Source: an uncultured Algibacter sp. (lineage in GTDB: Bacteria; Bacteroidota; Bacteroidia; Flavobacteriales; Flavobacteriaceae). From it: a DNA stretch of 33,784 nucleotides. Both the position numbers and the translations under genes were made by a program. The notes under the pieces are model-generated. The model was not told the origin of the DNA and did no database searches. It worked only from the letters and a program-made list of their open reading frames with translations. Numbering within the stretch: position 1 is the stretch's first letter; every line of letters begins with the position of its first letter. Location: positions 1-33,784 of the forward strand of contig NZ_CAJQQI010000193.1 in assembly GCF_905480415.1 (NCBI RefSeq). The letters are read 5' to 3'. Of the stretch, positions 26,243-33,780 are shown piece after piece.

Positions 26243-27877
26243 CTATCTATTTATTATCACTAGCTCTACACGTCTGTTAGATTTAAGGTCTTGTTCAGAA
26301 CAATTATCTCCACAGTCAATCAATGGTTCTGCTTCGCCATAACCTTTAGATCGCAATCTGTCTTTTGAAATTCCATTATACACCAAATAATTTAGTACAG
26401 ATGCAGCACGGTCATCTGATAACTTTAAGTTAAATAAATCATTCCCAATATTATCAGTATGGGCATTAATAGCTAATTTCATTTCTGGGTGTTCATTTAG
26501 AATATAAATAATCTTATTCAATATGCGATGTAATTCTTTTTTAATATTTGACTTATTAGAGTCAAAGAATATATTGTCTGCTACTAGTCTTAACTCTCTC
26601 TCAACATCGTAAATTGGATTTGTAGAGGATAATTCAAAGTTTTTTAAATACGTTGTTTCTGTATCCTTATGTGCTAGAAAGTCGAAATTTAGATCTTCAA
26701 ACCCATCCTTAGATATCGAAATTTTATAATTCTCGGAAGGGATCACGTTAAAACTATAAGCGGCATTTTTTTCAGTAGTATATCTAGATATTTCAACGCC
26801 TTCTTCATCCTTCAATATAACAGTAGAGTTAGGCAGAATGGTCTGTGATTCTAAATCAAAAACTTGACCTTTTAATGTCTGTATCACATCTCCACCAATG
26901 GCAGTGTAAAGATCATAACTACGTCTGCCATTTTTATATTCTCTATTAGAAGACACATATCCTTTGTTTTTGGCTGCTAAAATATAGGCGATTTCATTGT
27001 AAAAGGAATTAATAGTTTTACCTAGATTTCTAGGTTTTTTATATTCATTTTTTAAAATTTTACTCACAAAAACATCAAATCCTCCCATGTTTTCATGACC
27101 TTCAGAAGAAAAGTATAAATATTTATCATCTTTAGAAAGTGACGGATATTTATCATCAAAAGGCGTATTTATTAAATTTCCTAAATTTTGAGGATCTCCA
27201 AGTGAACCATCTTTGTTGATAGTAGAAACATATAAGTCAAATCCTCCCATGCTATCAGGCATGTTTGAAGAAAAATATAATTTATCTCCAAGATGATTTA
27301 TATAAGGATTTTCTATAGAAACACCTTCCTTATTAATGCTTGATAATTCTTGGTTTACCCAATTACCATTAGAGTCTTCTTCAAGAATAGCTTTGTATAA
27401 TTTATAAACAGAAGAATTCTCTTTAATACTCCTTGTATAATAAACAGTTTTTTGATCTGGAGTAAAGGATAATTGACCTTCATTGTATTTTGAATTAAGT
27501 ATTCTAGAGAATAACAATGGTCTACTTAAACGACCATTTTTATTAATATCCAAACAAAATAAATCGGTATAGCCTTCGCCCGTTTTCGGATCAATTTTGG
27601 CTAATGGACCTAGTTTTTTTGAAGAAACCATAATAGCTTTATTCCTAAAAAACCCCGAACTAATTTCAGAATATTTGCTATTGACACTTAGTTTTAAAAG
27701 TTCAAAATTAAATCCGCTAGAACCAATTTCTTCGGATATGTTTTTTTCCTTGCTGGTATACTTATAAAATGTGTTATTATTTATAGAAAAATTGTTTTCA
27801 GCAATATAATTAGAAGGTCCTTGGCTATGTATAAAAAATGATACAAGGAAAATGAGAATGCAAAATTTAGCTTTCAT
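26243..27877 (-). CDS. OmpA-family protein with PD40 repeats and a carboxypeptidase-regulatory-like domain
   Basis: This 544-residue envelope protein has a signal peptide (FCILIFLVSFFIHSQ). Residues about 85-325 contain PD40/WD40-like beta-propeller repeats (QLSFTPDQKTVYYTRSIKEN, KLYFSSNMPDSMGGFDLYVS and YPSLSKDDKYLYFSSEG). A carboxypeptidase-regulatory-like beta sandwich follows at about 335-410 (LKGQVFDLESQTILPNSTVI). The C-terminal OmpA domain at about 425-544 has the peptidoglycan-binding pattern INAHTDNIGNDLFNLKLSDD, RAASVLNYLV, KGYGEAEPL and NRRVELVI. The architecture recalls PorE of type IX secretion but lacks an obvious TPR region. Most Flavobacteriia carry many such genes, often next to PorP/SprF genes. 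This copy stands alone. Confidence 0.88.
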   Translation of the reverse strand: MKAKFCILIFLVSFFIHSQGPSNYIAENNFSINNNTFYKYTSKEKNISEEIGSSGFNFELLKLSVNSKYSEISSGFFRNKAIMVSSKKLGPLAKIDPKTGEGYTDLFCLDINKNGRLSRPLLFSRILNSKYNEGQLSFTPDQKTVYYTRSIKENSSVYKLYKAILEEDSNGNWVNQELSSINKEGVSIENPYINHLGDKLYFSSNMPDSMGGFDLYVSTINKDGSLGDPQNLGNLINTPFDDKYPSLSKDDKYLYFSSEGHENMGGFDVFVSKILKNEYKKPRNLGKTINSFYNEIAYILAAKNKGYVSSNREYKNGRRSYDLYTAIGGDVIQTLKGQVFDLESQTILPNSTVILKDEEGVEISRYTTEKNAAYSFNVIPSENYKISISKDGFEDLNFDFLAHKDTETTYLKNFELSSTNPIYDVERELRLVADNIFFDSNKSNIKKELHRILNKIIYILNEHPEMKLAINAHTDNIGNDLFNLKLSDDRAASVLNYLVYNGISKDRLRSKGYGEAEPLIDCGDNCSEQDLKSNRRVELVIINR

Positions 27878-28017
27878 CTTGTGAGAGAGTTTAATGGTTT
27901 AATTACTATGTAAATGTAAATATTAGTCTAAGTCTAATAAAAACTTATTAGACCAAAGGCCTATTAATTCGTTAACTAATTGTTTTAGTGGAAGTTTTGA
28001 TGGGTTTTAATAAGTTT
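27878..28017. repeat. Intergenic inverted repeat upstream of the OmpA-type gene
   Basis: In this 140-base spacer GTCTAATAA (27932-27940) pairs perfectly with TTATTAGAC (27945-27953) around four bases. No T run follows on either strand, so it is not an obvious terminator. It would lie in the leader of the OmpA-type mRNA if transcription begins upstream, or act as a palindromic operator. No full promoter match is seen. Confidence 0.45.
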
Positions 28018-29532
28018 TTAAGAATTTAATCCCAATAAATCATCTAAATAATCACGGGTATTAGAAAGGCGAGGGACTTTATGTTGACCGCCTAATTTAT
28101 CATTTTGTTTTAACCAATCATGAAATAGGTGCTTCCGCGCCATATTAATTTTAGGTTTATTAAGCGTAATATTGTTATACCGTTTTGCTTCGTAATCAGA
28201 GTTTAAAGATTTTAAAGCATTGTCAAATAATTCATTGAAGTAGTCGATGTCTTTTGGAGGTGTTTTAAATTCAATCAACCATTCATGTGCACCTTTCTCT
28301 TTACCTCTCATAAAAATAGGCGCCGCAGTAAAATCTACAATTTCGGCTTTAGTGCGTTTGCATACTTTCTTTAGAGCATCTTCAGCATTTTCAATAATCA
28401 ATTCTTCTCCAAACACATTAATATGATGTTTTGTTCTGCCTGTTATTTTTATACGATACGGATTTATACTAGTAAACCTAATCGTATCACCAATTTTATA
28501 ACGCCATAAACCAGCATTAGTGGTAATAATAATGGCATAATTTTTATTCAACTTAACATCATTAAGCGGAATAGCACTTTCTTCTGAAGTAGCATAAACA
28601 TCCATAGGGATAAACTCGTAAAAAATCCCATAATCTAGCATTAACAATAATTCATCTGAATTATTCTGATCTTGAATGGCAAAAAAGCCTTCTGAGGCAT
28701 TATAGGTTTCGTAATATTTAAAATCTTTTTTAGGAAGTATTTTTTGATACTGATCTTTATATGGAGTAAAGCTTACGCCTCCATGGAAGTATGCTTCTAA
28801 ATTTGGCCAAATATCATGTAAATTTTCTTTTCCTGTAGTTTCTAAAACATTATTGAGTAATACAAGCATCCAGGAAGGAACACCTGCTAAACTAGTAACA
28901 TTTTCATTGATAGTTTCGTTAACGATGGCCTGCATTTTATGTTCCCAGTCACTCATTAATGAGACTTTACTACTCGGAGTGCTACTAAATTCAGCCCAAA
29001 ATGGCATATTGTCAATTAGTATAGCCGACAAATCTCCAAATACAGTTCCGTTTTCTTTATATAGTTCTTTGCTACCCCCTAGACGTAAACTTTTACCCGT
29101 AAATAATTGGGAATCTTCGTTATTATTTAAGTACATGCATAACAAATCCTTACTGGCGGCATAATGGCAATCTTCCAAAGATTCTTCACTCACTGGAATA
29201 AATTTGCTTTTTGCTCTGGTCGTTCCGCTGGACTTAGCAAACCATCTAATTGGTGTGGGCCAAAAAATATTGTTTTCACCTTTTCTAGATCGTTCAATGC
29301 TATCTTGCCAACCATCATAGTTTTTTATAGGAACACGTTCTGCAAACGTTTTATAATCTTTAATTGTAGAAAAGTCATATTGTTTGCCTATTTCAGTGTT
29401 TTTAGCAAAATCTATCAAGCTTAAAAGTAGTTCGTTTTGCACCTCGTTAGGGTATTTTAAGAATAATTCAATTTGATGGAATCGCTTCTTTAAAAACCAG
29501 GATGCAATAGAATTTACTAAGGGAATTGCCAT
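28018..29532 (-). CDS. GH3-family (auxin-responsive promoter family) acyl-adenylating protein
   Basis: This 504-residue protein is a bacterial member of the GH3 family. In plants these enzymes adenylate auxin or jasmonate and join it to amino acids, and they belong to the ANL superfamily. Visible motifs are FAKSSGTTRAKSKFIPVSEE (nucleotide binding, about residues 98-117), LAGVPSWMLVLLNNVL, YYETYNASEGFFAIQD, and YAIIITTNAGLWRYKIGDTI (Gly and Asp of the ATP site), followed by the C-terminal domain. The natural acid and amine in a bacterium are unknown. It is divergent from the DUF2797 gene, with a 42-base gap between start codons, so the two promoters must overlap. No signal peptide is present. 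Confidence 0.9.
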   Translation of the reverse strand: MAIPLVNSIASWFLKKRFHQIELFLKYPNEVQNELLLSLIDFAKNTEIGKQYDFSTIKDYKTFAERVPIKNYDGWQDSIERSRKGENNIFWPTPIRWFAKSSGTTRAKSKFIPVSEESLEDCHYAASKDLLCMYLNNNEDSQLFTGKSLRLGGSKELYKENGTVFGDLSAILIDNMPFWAEFSSTPSSKVSLMSDWEHKMQAIVNETINENVTSLAGVPSWMLVLLNNVLETTGKENLHDIWPNLEAYFHGGVSFTPYKDQYQKILPKKDFKYYETYNASEGFFAIQDQNNSDELLLMLDYGIFYEFIPMDVYATSEESAIPLNDVKLNKNYAIIITTNAGLWRYKIGDTIRFTSINPYRIKITGRTKHHINVFGEELIIENAEDALKKVCKRTKAEIVDFTAAPIFMRGKEKGAHEWLIEFKTPPKDIDYFNELFDNALKSLNSDYEAKRYNNITLNKPKINMARKHLFHDWLKQNDKLGGQHKVPRLSNTRDYLDDLLGLNS

Positions 29533-29574
29533 ATTTTTTCTATCTTTAAATTTCTAAAAATAACACTTTTTTTT

Positions 29575-30369
29575 ATGACCTACCAAGGTGTTCTAACAAA
29601 AATGGTAACAGAGTTTGGAAGTCCAATTCAATATTATTTAGTATTTGAAAATGATTTTTTGAACATGAATCAATTGTTGAATAAACAGATTACGATGCAA
29701 TTCGTTAAATATCAATGTTTAAATTGTGGGCTTGATAAGCCTATTTTCAGGCAAGGTTTCGATAAACAATGTTTTTATGATACTGCTAGTGCAGGAGATT
29801 GGATTATGAGGCCTGAATTGAGTACTGCTCATTTAGGTAAAGAAGATCGAGATTTAGAATACGAAAAAAAGGTGCAATTGCAACCACATATTGTATACTT
29901 AGCTAATTCTAGTAATGTAAAAGTTGGAGTTACAAGGAAAAGTCAGGTGCCAACACGTTGGATTGACCAAGGTGCGCATGAAGCTATTGAGATTGTTGAG
30001 GTTCCAAATAGATATTTAGCAGGTATAACAGAAGTAGCTTTAAAAGATTATGTAGGAGATAAAACTAATTGGCGAAAAATGCTCAAAAATGATATTGAAG
30101 ATGAAAATTTAGTGGAGTGGCGCGAACATTTAAAATCTTACATTCCAAATGAAGCAAAAGACTATTTCATTGAAAGTAATACTGAAACCAATATAGAATT
30201 TCCGGTGATTAAATATCCTAAAAAGCCTAAAAGTTTAAATATTCAAAAAGAGCAACAATATTCAGGGAAATTAGTTGGAATAAAAGGGCAATATCTCATT
30301 TTTGAAGACGAAACCGTTTTTAATGTTCGTGCTAATGAAGGATTGGTGGTGAATATTGCCGTAAGCTGA
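29575..30369 (+). CDS. DUF2797 family protein
   Basis: This 264-residue cytoplasmic protein is of the DUF2797 family. A beta-rich N-terminal part leads to a partial zinc-ribbon-like cluster, Cys48-x2-Cys51 and Cys66 (QCLNCGLDKPIFRQGFDKQC). Then follow GDWIMRPELSTAHLGKEDRD and the very conserved core PHIVYLANSSNVKVGVTRKS, then QVPTRWIDQGAHEAIEIVEV. The core is reminiscent of GIY-YIG-type folds (VYL then KVGVTR), but this is only pattern likeness. Function is unknown. It is divergent from GH3, and its stop overlaps the left arm of an inverted repeat (30363-30407). Confidence 0.88.
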   Translation: MTYQGVLTKMVTEFGSPIQYYLVFENDFLNMNQLLNKQITMQFVKYQCLNCGLDKPIFRQGFDKQCFYDTASAGDWIMRPELSTAHLGKEDRDLEYEKKVQLQPHIVYLANSSNVKVGVTRKSQVPTRWIDQGAHEAIEIVEVPNRYLAGITEVALKDYVGDKTNWRKMLKNDIEDENLVEWREHLKSYIPNEAKDYFIESNTETNIEFPVIKYPKKPKSLNIQKEQQYSGKLVGIKGQYLIFEDETVFNVRANEGLVVNIAVS

Positions 30370-30407
30370 TATCATAATCTTATGTACCATAAGGATTATG
30401 ATAGCTT
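30363..30407. repeat. Near-perfect inverted repeat after the DUF2797 gene
   Basis: ATCATAATCTTAT (30371-30383) is matched by ATAAGGATTATGAT (30389-30402) with one bulged G, and AAGCT/AGCTT form outer arms. The left side overlaps the stop codon of the DUF2797 gene. No T run follows on the plus strand, so its role as a terminator is uncertain. Confidence 0.5.
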
Positions 30408-30445
30408 ATAAAAATAAAAACCCAATTACAGAGAATGCAATTGGG
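30408..30445 (-). terminator. Rho-independent terminator after rpsU
   Basis: CCCAATT (30421-30427) pairs with AATTGGG (30439-30445). On the minus strand the hairpin is followed by a U-rich stretch from the A-rich 30408-30420. It begins 28 bases past the rpsU stop. Confidence 0.82.
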
Positions 30446-30472
30446 AATTATTTATTTTGTTAAAACTAAAGA

Positions 30473-30667
30473 CTAAATATCTTCTTGGTCTCTTAAGTTT
30501 TGTATATAAGCTGCTTTTTGAACTTCACGACGTCTTTTTACGGAAGGCTTTGTGAAAAACTGACCTTCTCTCAAGTTTTGCATTACTTTAATGTTTCTGT
30601 GTTTTCTTTTGTAGCGTTTTAAAGCTCTCTCGATGTTTTCACCATCTTTAACTATAATCTTTAACAT
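30473..30667 (-). CDS. rpsU: 30S ribosomal protein S21
   Basis: bS21 binds the 30S platform near the 3' end of 16S rRNA. In Flavobacteriia it helps to occlude the anti-Shine-Dalgarno sequence. The 64 residues begin MLKIIVKDGENIERALKRYK and carry the basic helices KRRREVQKAAYIQNLRDQED, of normal length. The sequence before the ATG (AAATAAATTATATTT) has no purine-rich Shine-Dalgarno. A GGTAG at about 30 bases upstream is too far to serve. It has its own terminator and probably its own promoter, as its leader has the AAATTTGCGCCCC string common near start sites but lacks the full TA box. Confidence 0.96.
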   Translation of the reverse strand: MLKIIVKDGENIERALKRYKRKHRNIKVMQNLREGQFFTKPSVKRRREVQKAAYIQNLRDQEDI

Positions 30668-30806
30668 AAATATAATTTATTTTGTGTTTTATGGTCTACC
30701 TAAAAGGGGCGCAAATTTCAGAATTTTTATTTTTAAATCCTAATTAATTGTGTCTTGTTTCTTTTTTATTTTCTAATAATCTGCTAATTACGTTTTTGAC
30801 AGTATT

Positions 30807-31149
30807 TTAAGTAGTGCTTGTTTTTGTAGAATCTTCTTTTTTGCTCCCTCCAAGAATGTCGCCTAAAACATCTCTAATGGCATTATCTTGTTTAGCAGAA
30901 TCTGTTTTCTTTTTATTGCCGCCAATAAAATCACCTATTAATTCCTTTGTCCTGTCTTTATCTTGGTTAAGGAAATTTTGTTTTTCAATTTCAATCAGTT
31001 GGACTTGTGTAATTTCATCCAATATTCGCAGTAACAGAGGTGGTGATATTTTTGGCTTCTTCGGTATTTATTTTACCGATAAGTTGATTAATATCGCTAC
31101 CCAAATACTTTGCTGGCACATTAAAAACATTAAATTTCTTGCTGAACAA
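30807..31149 (-). pseudogene. Remnant of an AsmA-like protein, C-terminal end only
   Basis: Directly after the yhhQ stop the minus strand encodes, in the yhhQ frame, VPAKYLGSDINQLIGKINTE and then SVTANIG before a TGA at 31017-31015. In the next frame over, it continues QVQLIEIEKQNFLNQDKDRT, then two GD(F/I)(I/L)GG(N/S)KK repeats and a Lys/Ser/Thr tail to a TAA at 30807. These pieces match what I know of the C-terminal end of Flavobacteriia AsmA-like proteins (about 800 or more residues): the same order, but with a short segment missing where the frame changes. The large N-terminal part is absent, and the region begins at the yhhQ stop. A 71-residue open frame from a TTG at 31022 exists but is unlikely to be a real gene. 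Confidence 0.62.
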
Positions 31150-31854
31150 CTAAAGCAAATCAATATCTTCATTGACTTTTAGATTGAAGCGTTTTCTAAA
31201 TAAATAAACACCTAAATATAAAAATGGTGTATCGCAGGCTGCAACTAGAACTTTAAATAAAAAACCGCTAACTAATAAGCCTTTAAAGTTTGCCCAATCT
31301 ATAATGCCGAAGGAGCATAAAAGTAACACAATAGTAAATGTGTCTATAAATTGCGAAAACCAAGTGGAGAAATTATTTCGAAGCCAAAGGTGTCTGCCTT
31401 TAGTTAGTCGTTTCCAGAAGTGATAAATCTGGATATCTACAAATTGGGCAAACAAATAAGTTAGCATACTTGCGAATACTGCTATCATCGAGTTTCCAAA
31501 AACGGTTTGAAATGTTTTGTCATCGACATAGGACCATGAAGTCGCCGGAACAATATCTGCAACATAAATTATTAAAAGTGAAAATAAAGACGCGAAAATA
31601 CCAGCCACCACAATATCGTTAGCGCGTTTTTTACCGTAAATTTCACTAATTAAATCCGTGATTAAAAACGTTAGTGGATAAGGTAGGATCCCAACTGAAA
31701 TTTCAAAAAGCTTACTGCCAAAAACCTCTATATCAAATGGATACCAATAGAAGAATTTTTGAAAAATTAGGTTTGAAACTACAAGTGATGTGATGAATAG
31801 GCTTCCTAAAAGTATGTAAATTCGTTGGGCTGCAAGTTTATCTTTTATTGTCAT
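31150..31854 (-). CDS. yhhQ: Queuosine precursor transporter, YhhQ family
   Basis: YhhQ-type proteins are inner-membrane carriers for uptake of queuine precursors (preQ0, preQ1) used in tRNA queuosine modification. The 234 residues contain six membrane helices and the family motifs LTFLITDLISEIYGKKRAND (helix 2 to loop), ATSWSYVDD, and LWLRNNFSTWFSQFIDTFTI. The length is typical, and the C-terminus RKRFNLKVNEDIDLL appears intact. It is divergent from the folK fusion gene. The bases after its stop belong to a decayed asmA remnant in the same frame, so a deletion joined the two loci here. Confidence 0.93.
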   Translation of the reverse strand: MTIKDKLAAQRIYILLGSLFITSLVVSNLIFQKFFYWYPFDIEVFGSKLFEISVGILPYPLTFLITDLISEIYGKKRANDIVVAGIFASLFSLLIIYVADIVPATSWSYVDDKTFQTVFGNSMIAVFASMLTYLFAQFVDIQIYHFWKRLTKGRHLWLRNNFSTWFSQFIDTFTIVLLLCSFGIIDWANFKGLLVSGFLFKVLVAACDTPFLYLGVYLFRKRFNLKVNEDIDLL

Positions 31855-31924
31855 TTACGATTGTGAATAAATAGGTTCGGTAAATATAAAGGAAACCATT
31901 TACTTTTTATTATTTTGCCTTCTT

Positions 31925-33052
31925 ATGTTAAAACCAACAATATATCATATTGCGTTAGGCAGTAATAAAGACGATAAGTTTAAAAACTTGCAGTTGGCAG
32001 TTGATGCTATTTATAAAGATATAGGAAACATTACTTTGATTTCTCAAGTTTATAAATCGCCAGCATTTGGTTTCAAAAGTGATGATTTTTTTAATTGCTG
32101 CTTGGTTTTAGAGAGCTATTTAGAGGCCCAGAAAGTACTTGAAACGTTATTGGAAATTGAAAATTCTTTAGGACGTACCCGAACCAAAAACAATACTTAC
32201 GAAGCTAGAACAATAGATTTAGATATTGTTTTTGCTGAAGGCAATATTATCAATACAAAAAGATTGCAAGTGCCACATCCAGAAATGAGCAAACGTAAGT
32301 TTGTGTTATTACCACTCAATGATGTAGCCTCAAAAATAAAACATCCAAAGTTTAATAAAGAGGTTTCGATGTTATTAGAGGAATGTAAAGACGATTCTGT
32401 TTTAGAGCCGATTAAGATTTGGTTAAAAAACCCAAGTAAGCAACACGATTTTTCAAAATACAATTACATCGCTATTGAAGGTAATATTGGCGCAGGAAAA
32501 ACCAGTTTAGCTACTAAAATATCTCATGATTTTAATGCGAAACTTATTTTAGAACGGTTTGCTGACAATCCGTTTTTGCCAAAGTTTTATGAGGATGCCA
32601 ATAGGTATGCCTTTACTTTAGAAATGTCTTTTTTAGCAGATAGATACCAGCAGATTTCTGATGATTTATCACAACTCGATTTGTTTAAAGATTTTATAGT
32701 GAGTGATTATGATGTATTTAAATCTATGATTTTCTCTAAAATAACATTGAATGAAGATGAGTTTAGTTTATACCGAAAGTTATTTTATTTGATGTATAAA
32801 GACATTGCGAAACCTGAACTCTATGTGTATTTATACCAAAATACAGAACGTTTGCAGAAAAATATTAAAAAACGTGGTCGCGATTACGAGCAAAACATCG
32901 CCGATGATTATTTAGAAAAAATAAATACTGGGTATTTAGACTTCTTAAAAACTCAAAAAGATTTTAATGTAAAAATTATTGATGTTTCTGATAGAGATTT
33001 TGTGGTAAATCGAGCCGACTATTTGTGGGTTTTGGAGGAGATTTGCGCTTAA
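31925..33052 (+). CDS. folK: Bifunctional HPPK (FolK)-deoxynucleoside kinase fusion
   Basis: This 375-residue protein joins two enzymes. Residues about 1-150 are 6-hydroxymethyl-7,8-dihydropterin pyrophosphokinase of folate synthesis: YHIALGSNKDDKFKNLQLAV, LGRTRTKNNTYEARTIDLDI and PHPEMSKRKFVLLPL. Residues about 175-375 are a deoxynucleoside (dAdo/dGuo-type) kinase: P-loop GNIGAGKTS at 186-194, LERFADNPFLP, FLADRYQQ with the DR(Y) signature, and KKRGRDYEQNIADDYLEKIN. The two are linked through WLKNPSKQHDFSKYNYIAIE. Such fusions are known in Bacteroidota. Substrate preference of the kinase cannot be read from the sequence. Confidence 0.94.
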   Translation: MLKPTIYHIALGSNKDDKFKNLQLAVDAIYKDIGNITLISQVYKSPAFGFKSDDFFNCCLVLESYLEAQKVLETLLEIENSLGRTRTKNNTYEARTIDLDIVFAEGNIINTKRLQVPHPEMSKRKFVLLPLNDVASKIKHPKFNKEVSMLLEECKDDSVLEPIKIWLKNPSKQHDFSKYNYIAIEGNIGAGKTSLATKISHDFNAKLILERFADNPFLPKFYEDANRYAFTLEMSFLADRYQQISDDLSQLDLFKDFIVSDYDVFKSMIFSKITLNEDEFSLYRKLFYLMYKDIAKPELYVYLYQNTERLQKNIKKRGRDYEQNIADDYLEKINTGYLDFLKTQKDFNVKIIDVSDRDFVVNRADYLWVLEEICA

Positions 33053-33065
33053 TGTTTTTTGTTTA

Positions 33066-33099
33066 AGGAATTGTTTAAAGATTTTAGGAAACAATACCT
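33066..33099. terminator. Possible bidirectional hairpin between convergent genes
   Basis: AGGAATTGTTT (33066-33076) pairs with AAACAATACCT (33089-33099) apart from one A-A mismatch, around a 12-base loop. It lies in the 68-base gap between the folK fusion and the methyltransferase gene. T runs are poor on both sides, so it is a weak candidate. Confidence 0.35.
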
Positions 33100-33120
33100 C
33101 AATTTCAAAAAGGATACGAT

Positions 33121-33780
33121 TTAAAATACTTTAAAGAGGGTTGTTAGAATACGCCCTTTATTATTTTCTAGAATATGCTCTTCAAGTTGTTTTTGGTCTT
33201 TAATTTTTAAATTAAAAGGGGCTTCTAATATATTAACACCACTGTTTTGCTTTAGTCTAATACCTTGCCCAGAAATAATGTCTTTGTTTGAAACAAAGTT
33301 GCCCAATGGTATATGTTCAGTTAGAATGATGTATTTATAGATTGTCATTTTTTTTATGACCTCTTCTATGTCTTTATTAGATAAGTGCTGTAAGACCTGC
33401 CTTAATATAATGCAGTCTCCAGACGGGAGTTTATCGTTTATAATATCCAAACAATAAAACTCTAAATTATGGTCCTTGTATAAATTTTTATTTCTTTTAG
33501 TAAGGTTTTCAACAACATCTATAGCAATATATTTTTTGGAGTATTTAGTTAGGTGTTTTCCAATATTAAAATCGCCACAACCTAAATCACAAACTATTAA
33601 CGACCTATTGTAAGATTCTAAAAATGCAATTATTACTTTTAAATATGGGTCTATAATTTTTGCATCATGCGAACCAATTCCGGAATAAAAATCGAATTGG
33701 TTTCCTCCCCAAAGATTCATTTCATAAATCTGGTTCATCACATCTTTAGCAGGCCAAGGTTTCTTTGTTTTTTTTAACAC
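33121..33780 (-). CDS. Class I SAM-dependent methyltransferase
   Basis: This 219-residue protein has a Rossmann-fold methyltransferase core: motif I IVCDLGCGDFNIGKHL at about residues 78-93, the acidic end of strand 2 (YIAIDVVENL), LDIINDKLPSGDCIILRQVL (motif II to post-II), and YIILTEHIPLG. The GTG at 33780 is the earliest possible start, since the codon before it is TAG. The family-like opening KKPWPAKDVMNQIYEMNLWGG follows, so this start is likely complete. The substrate is unknown. Its direction is opposite to folK, and its upstream region lies outside the window. Confidence 0.88.
   Translation of the reverse strand: MLKKTKKPWPAKDVMNQIYEMNLWGGNQFDFYSGIGSHDAKIIDPYLKVIIAFLESYNRSLIVCDLGCGDFNIGKHLTKYSKKYIAIDVVENLTKRNKNLYKDHNLEFYCLDIINDKLPSGDCIILRQVLQHLSNKDIEEVIKKMTIYKYIILTEHIPLGNFVSNKDIISGQGIRLKQNSGVNILEAPFNLKIKDQKQLEEHILENNKGRILTTLFKVF

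Noticed and set aside
31015-31152. Read-through of the yhhQ stop into a fused extension of 44 residues.
   Set aside because: The frame ends at a TGA soon after, and the residues match an AsmA tail rather than any YhhQ extension, so a deletion junction is simpler.
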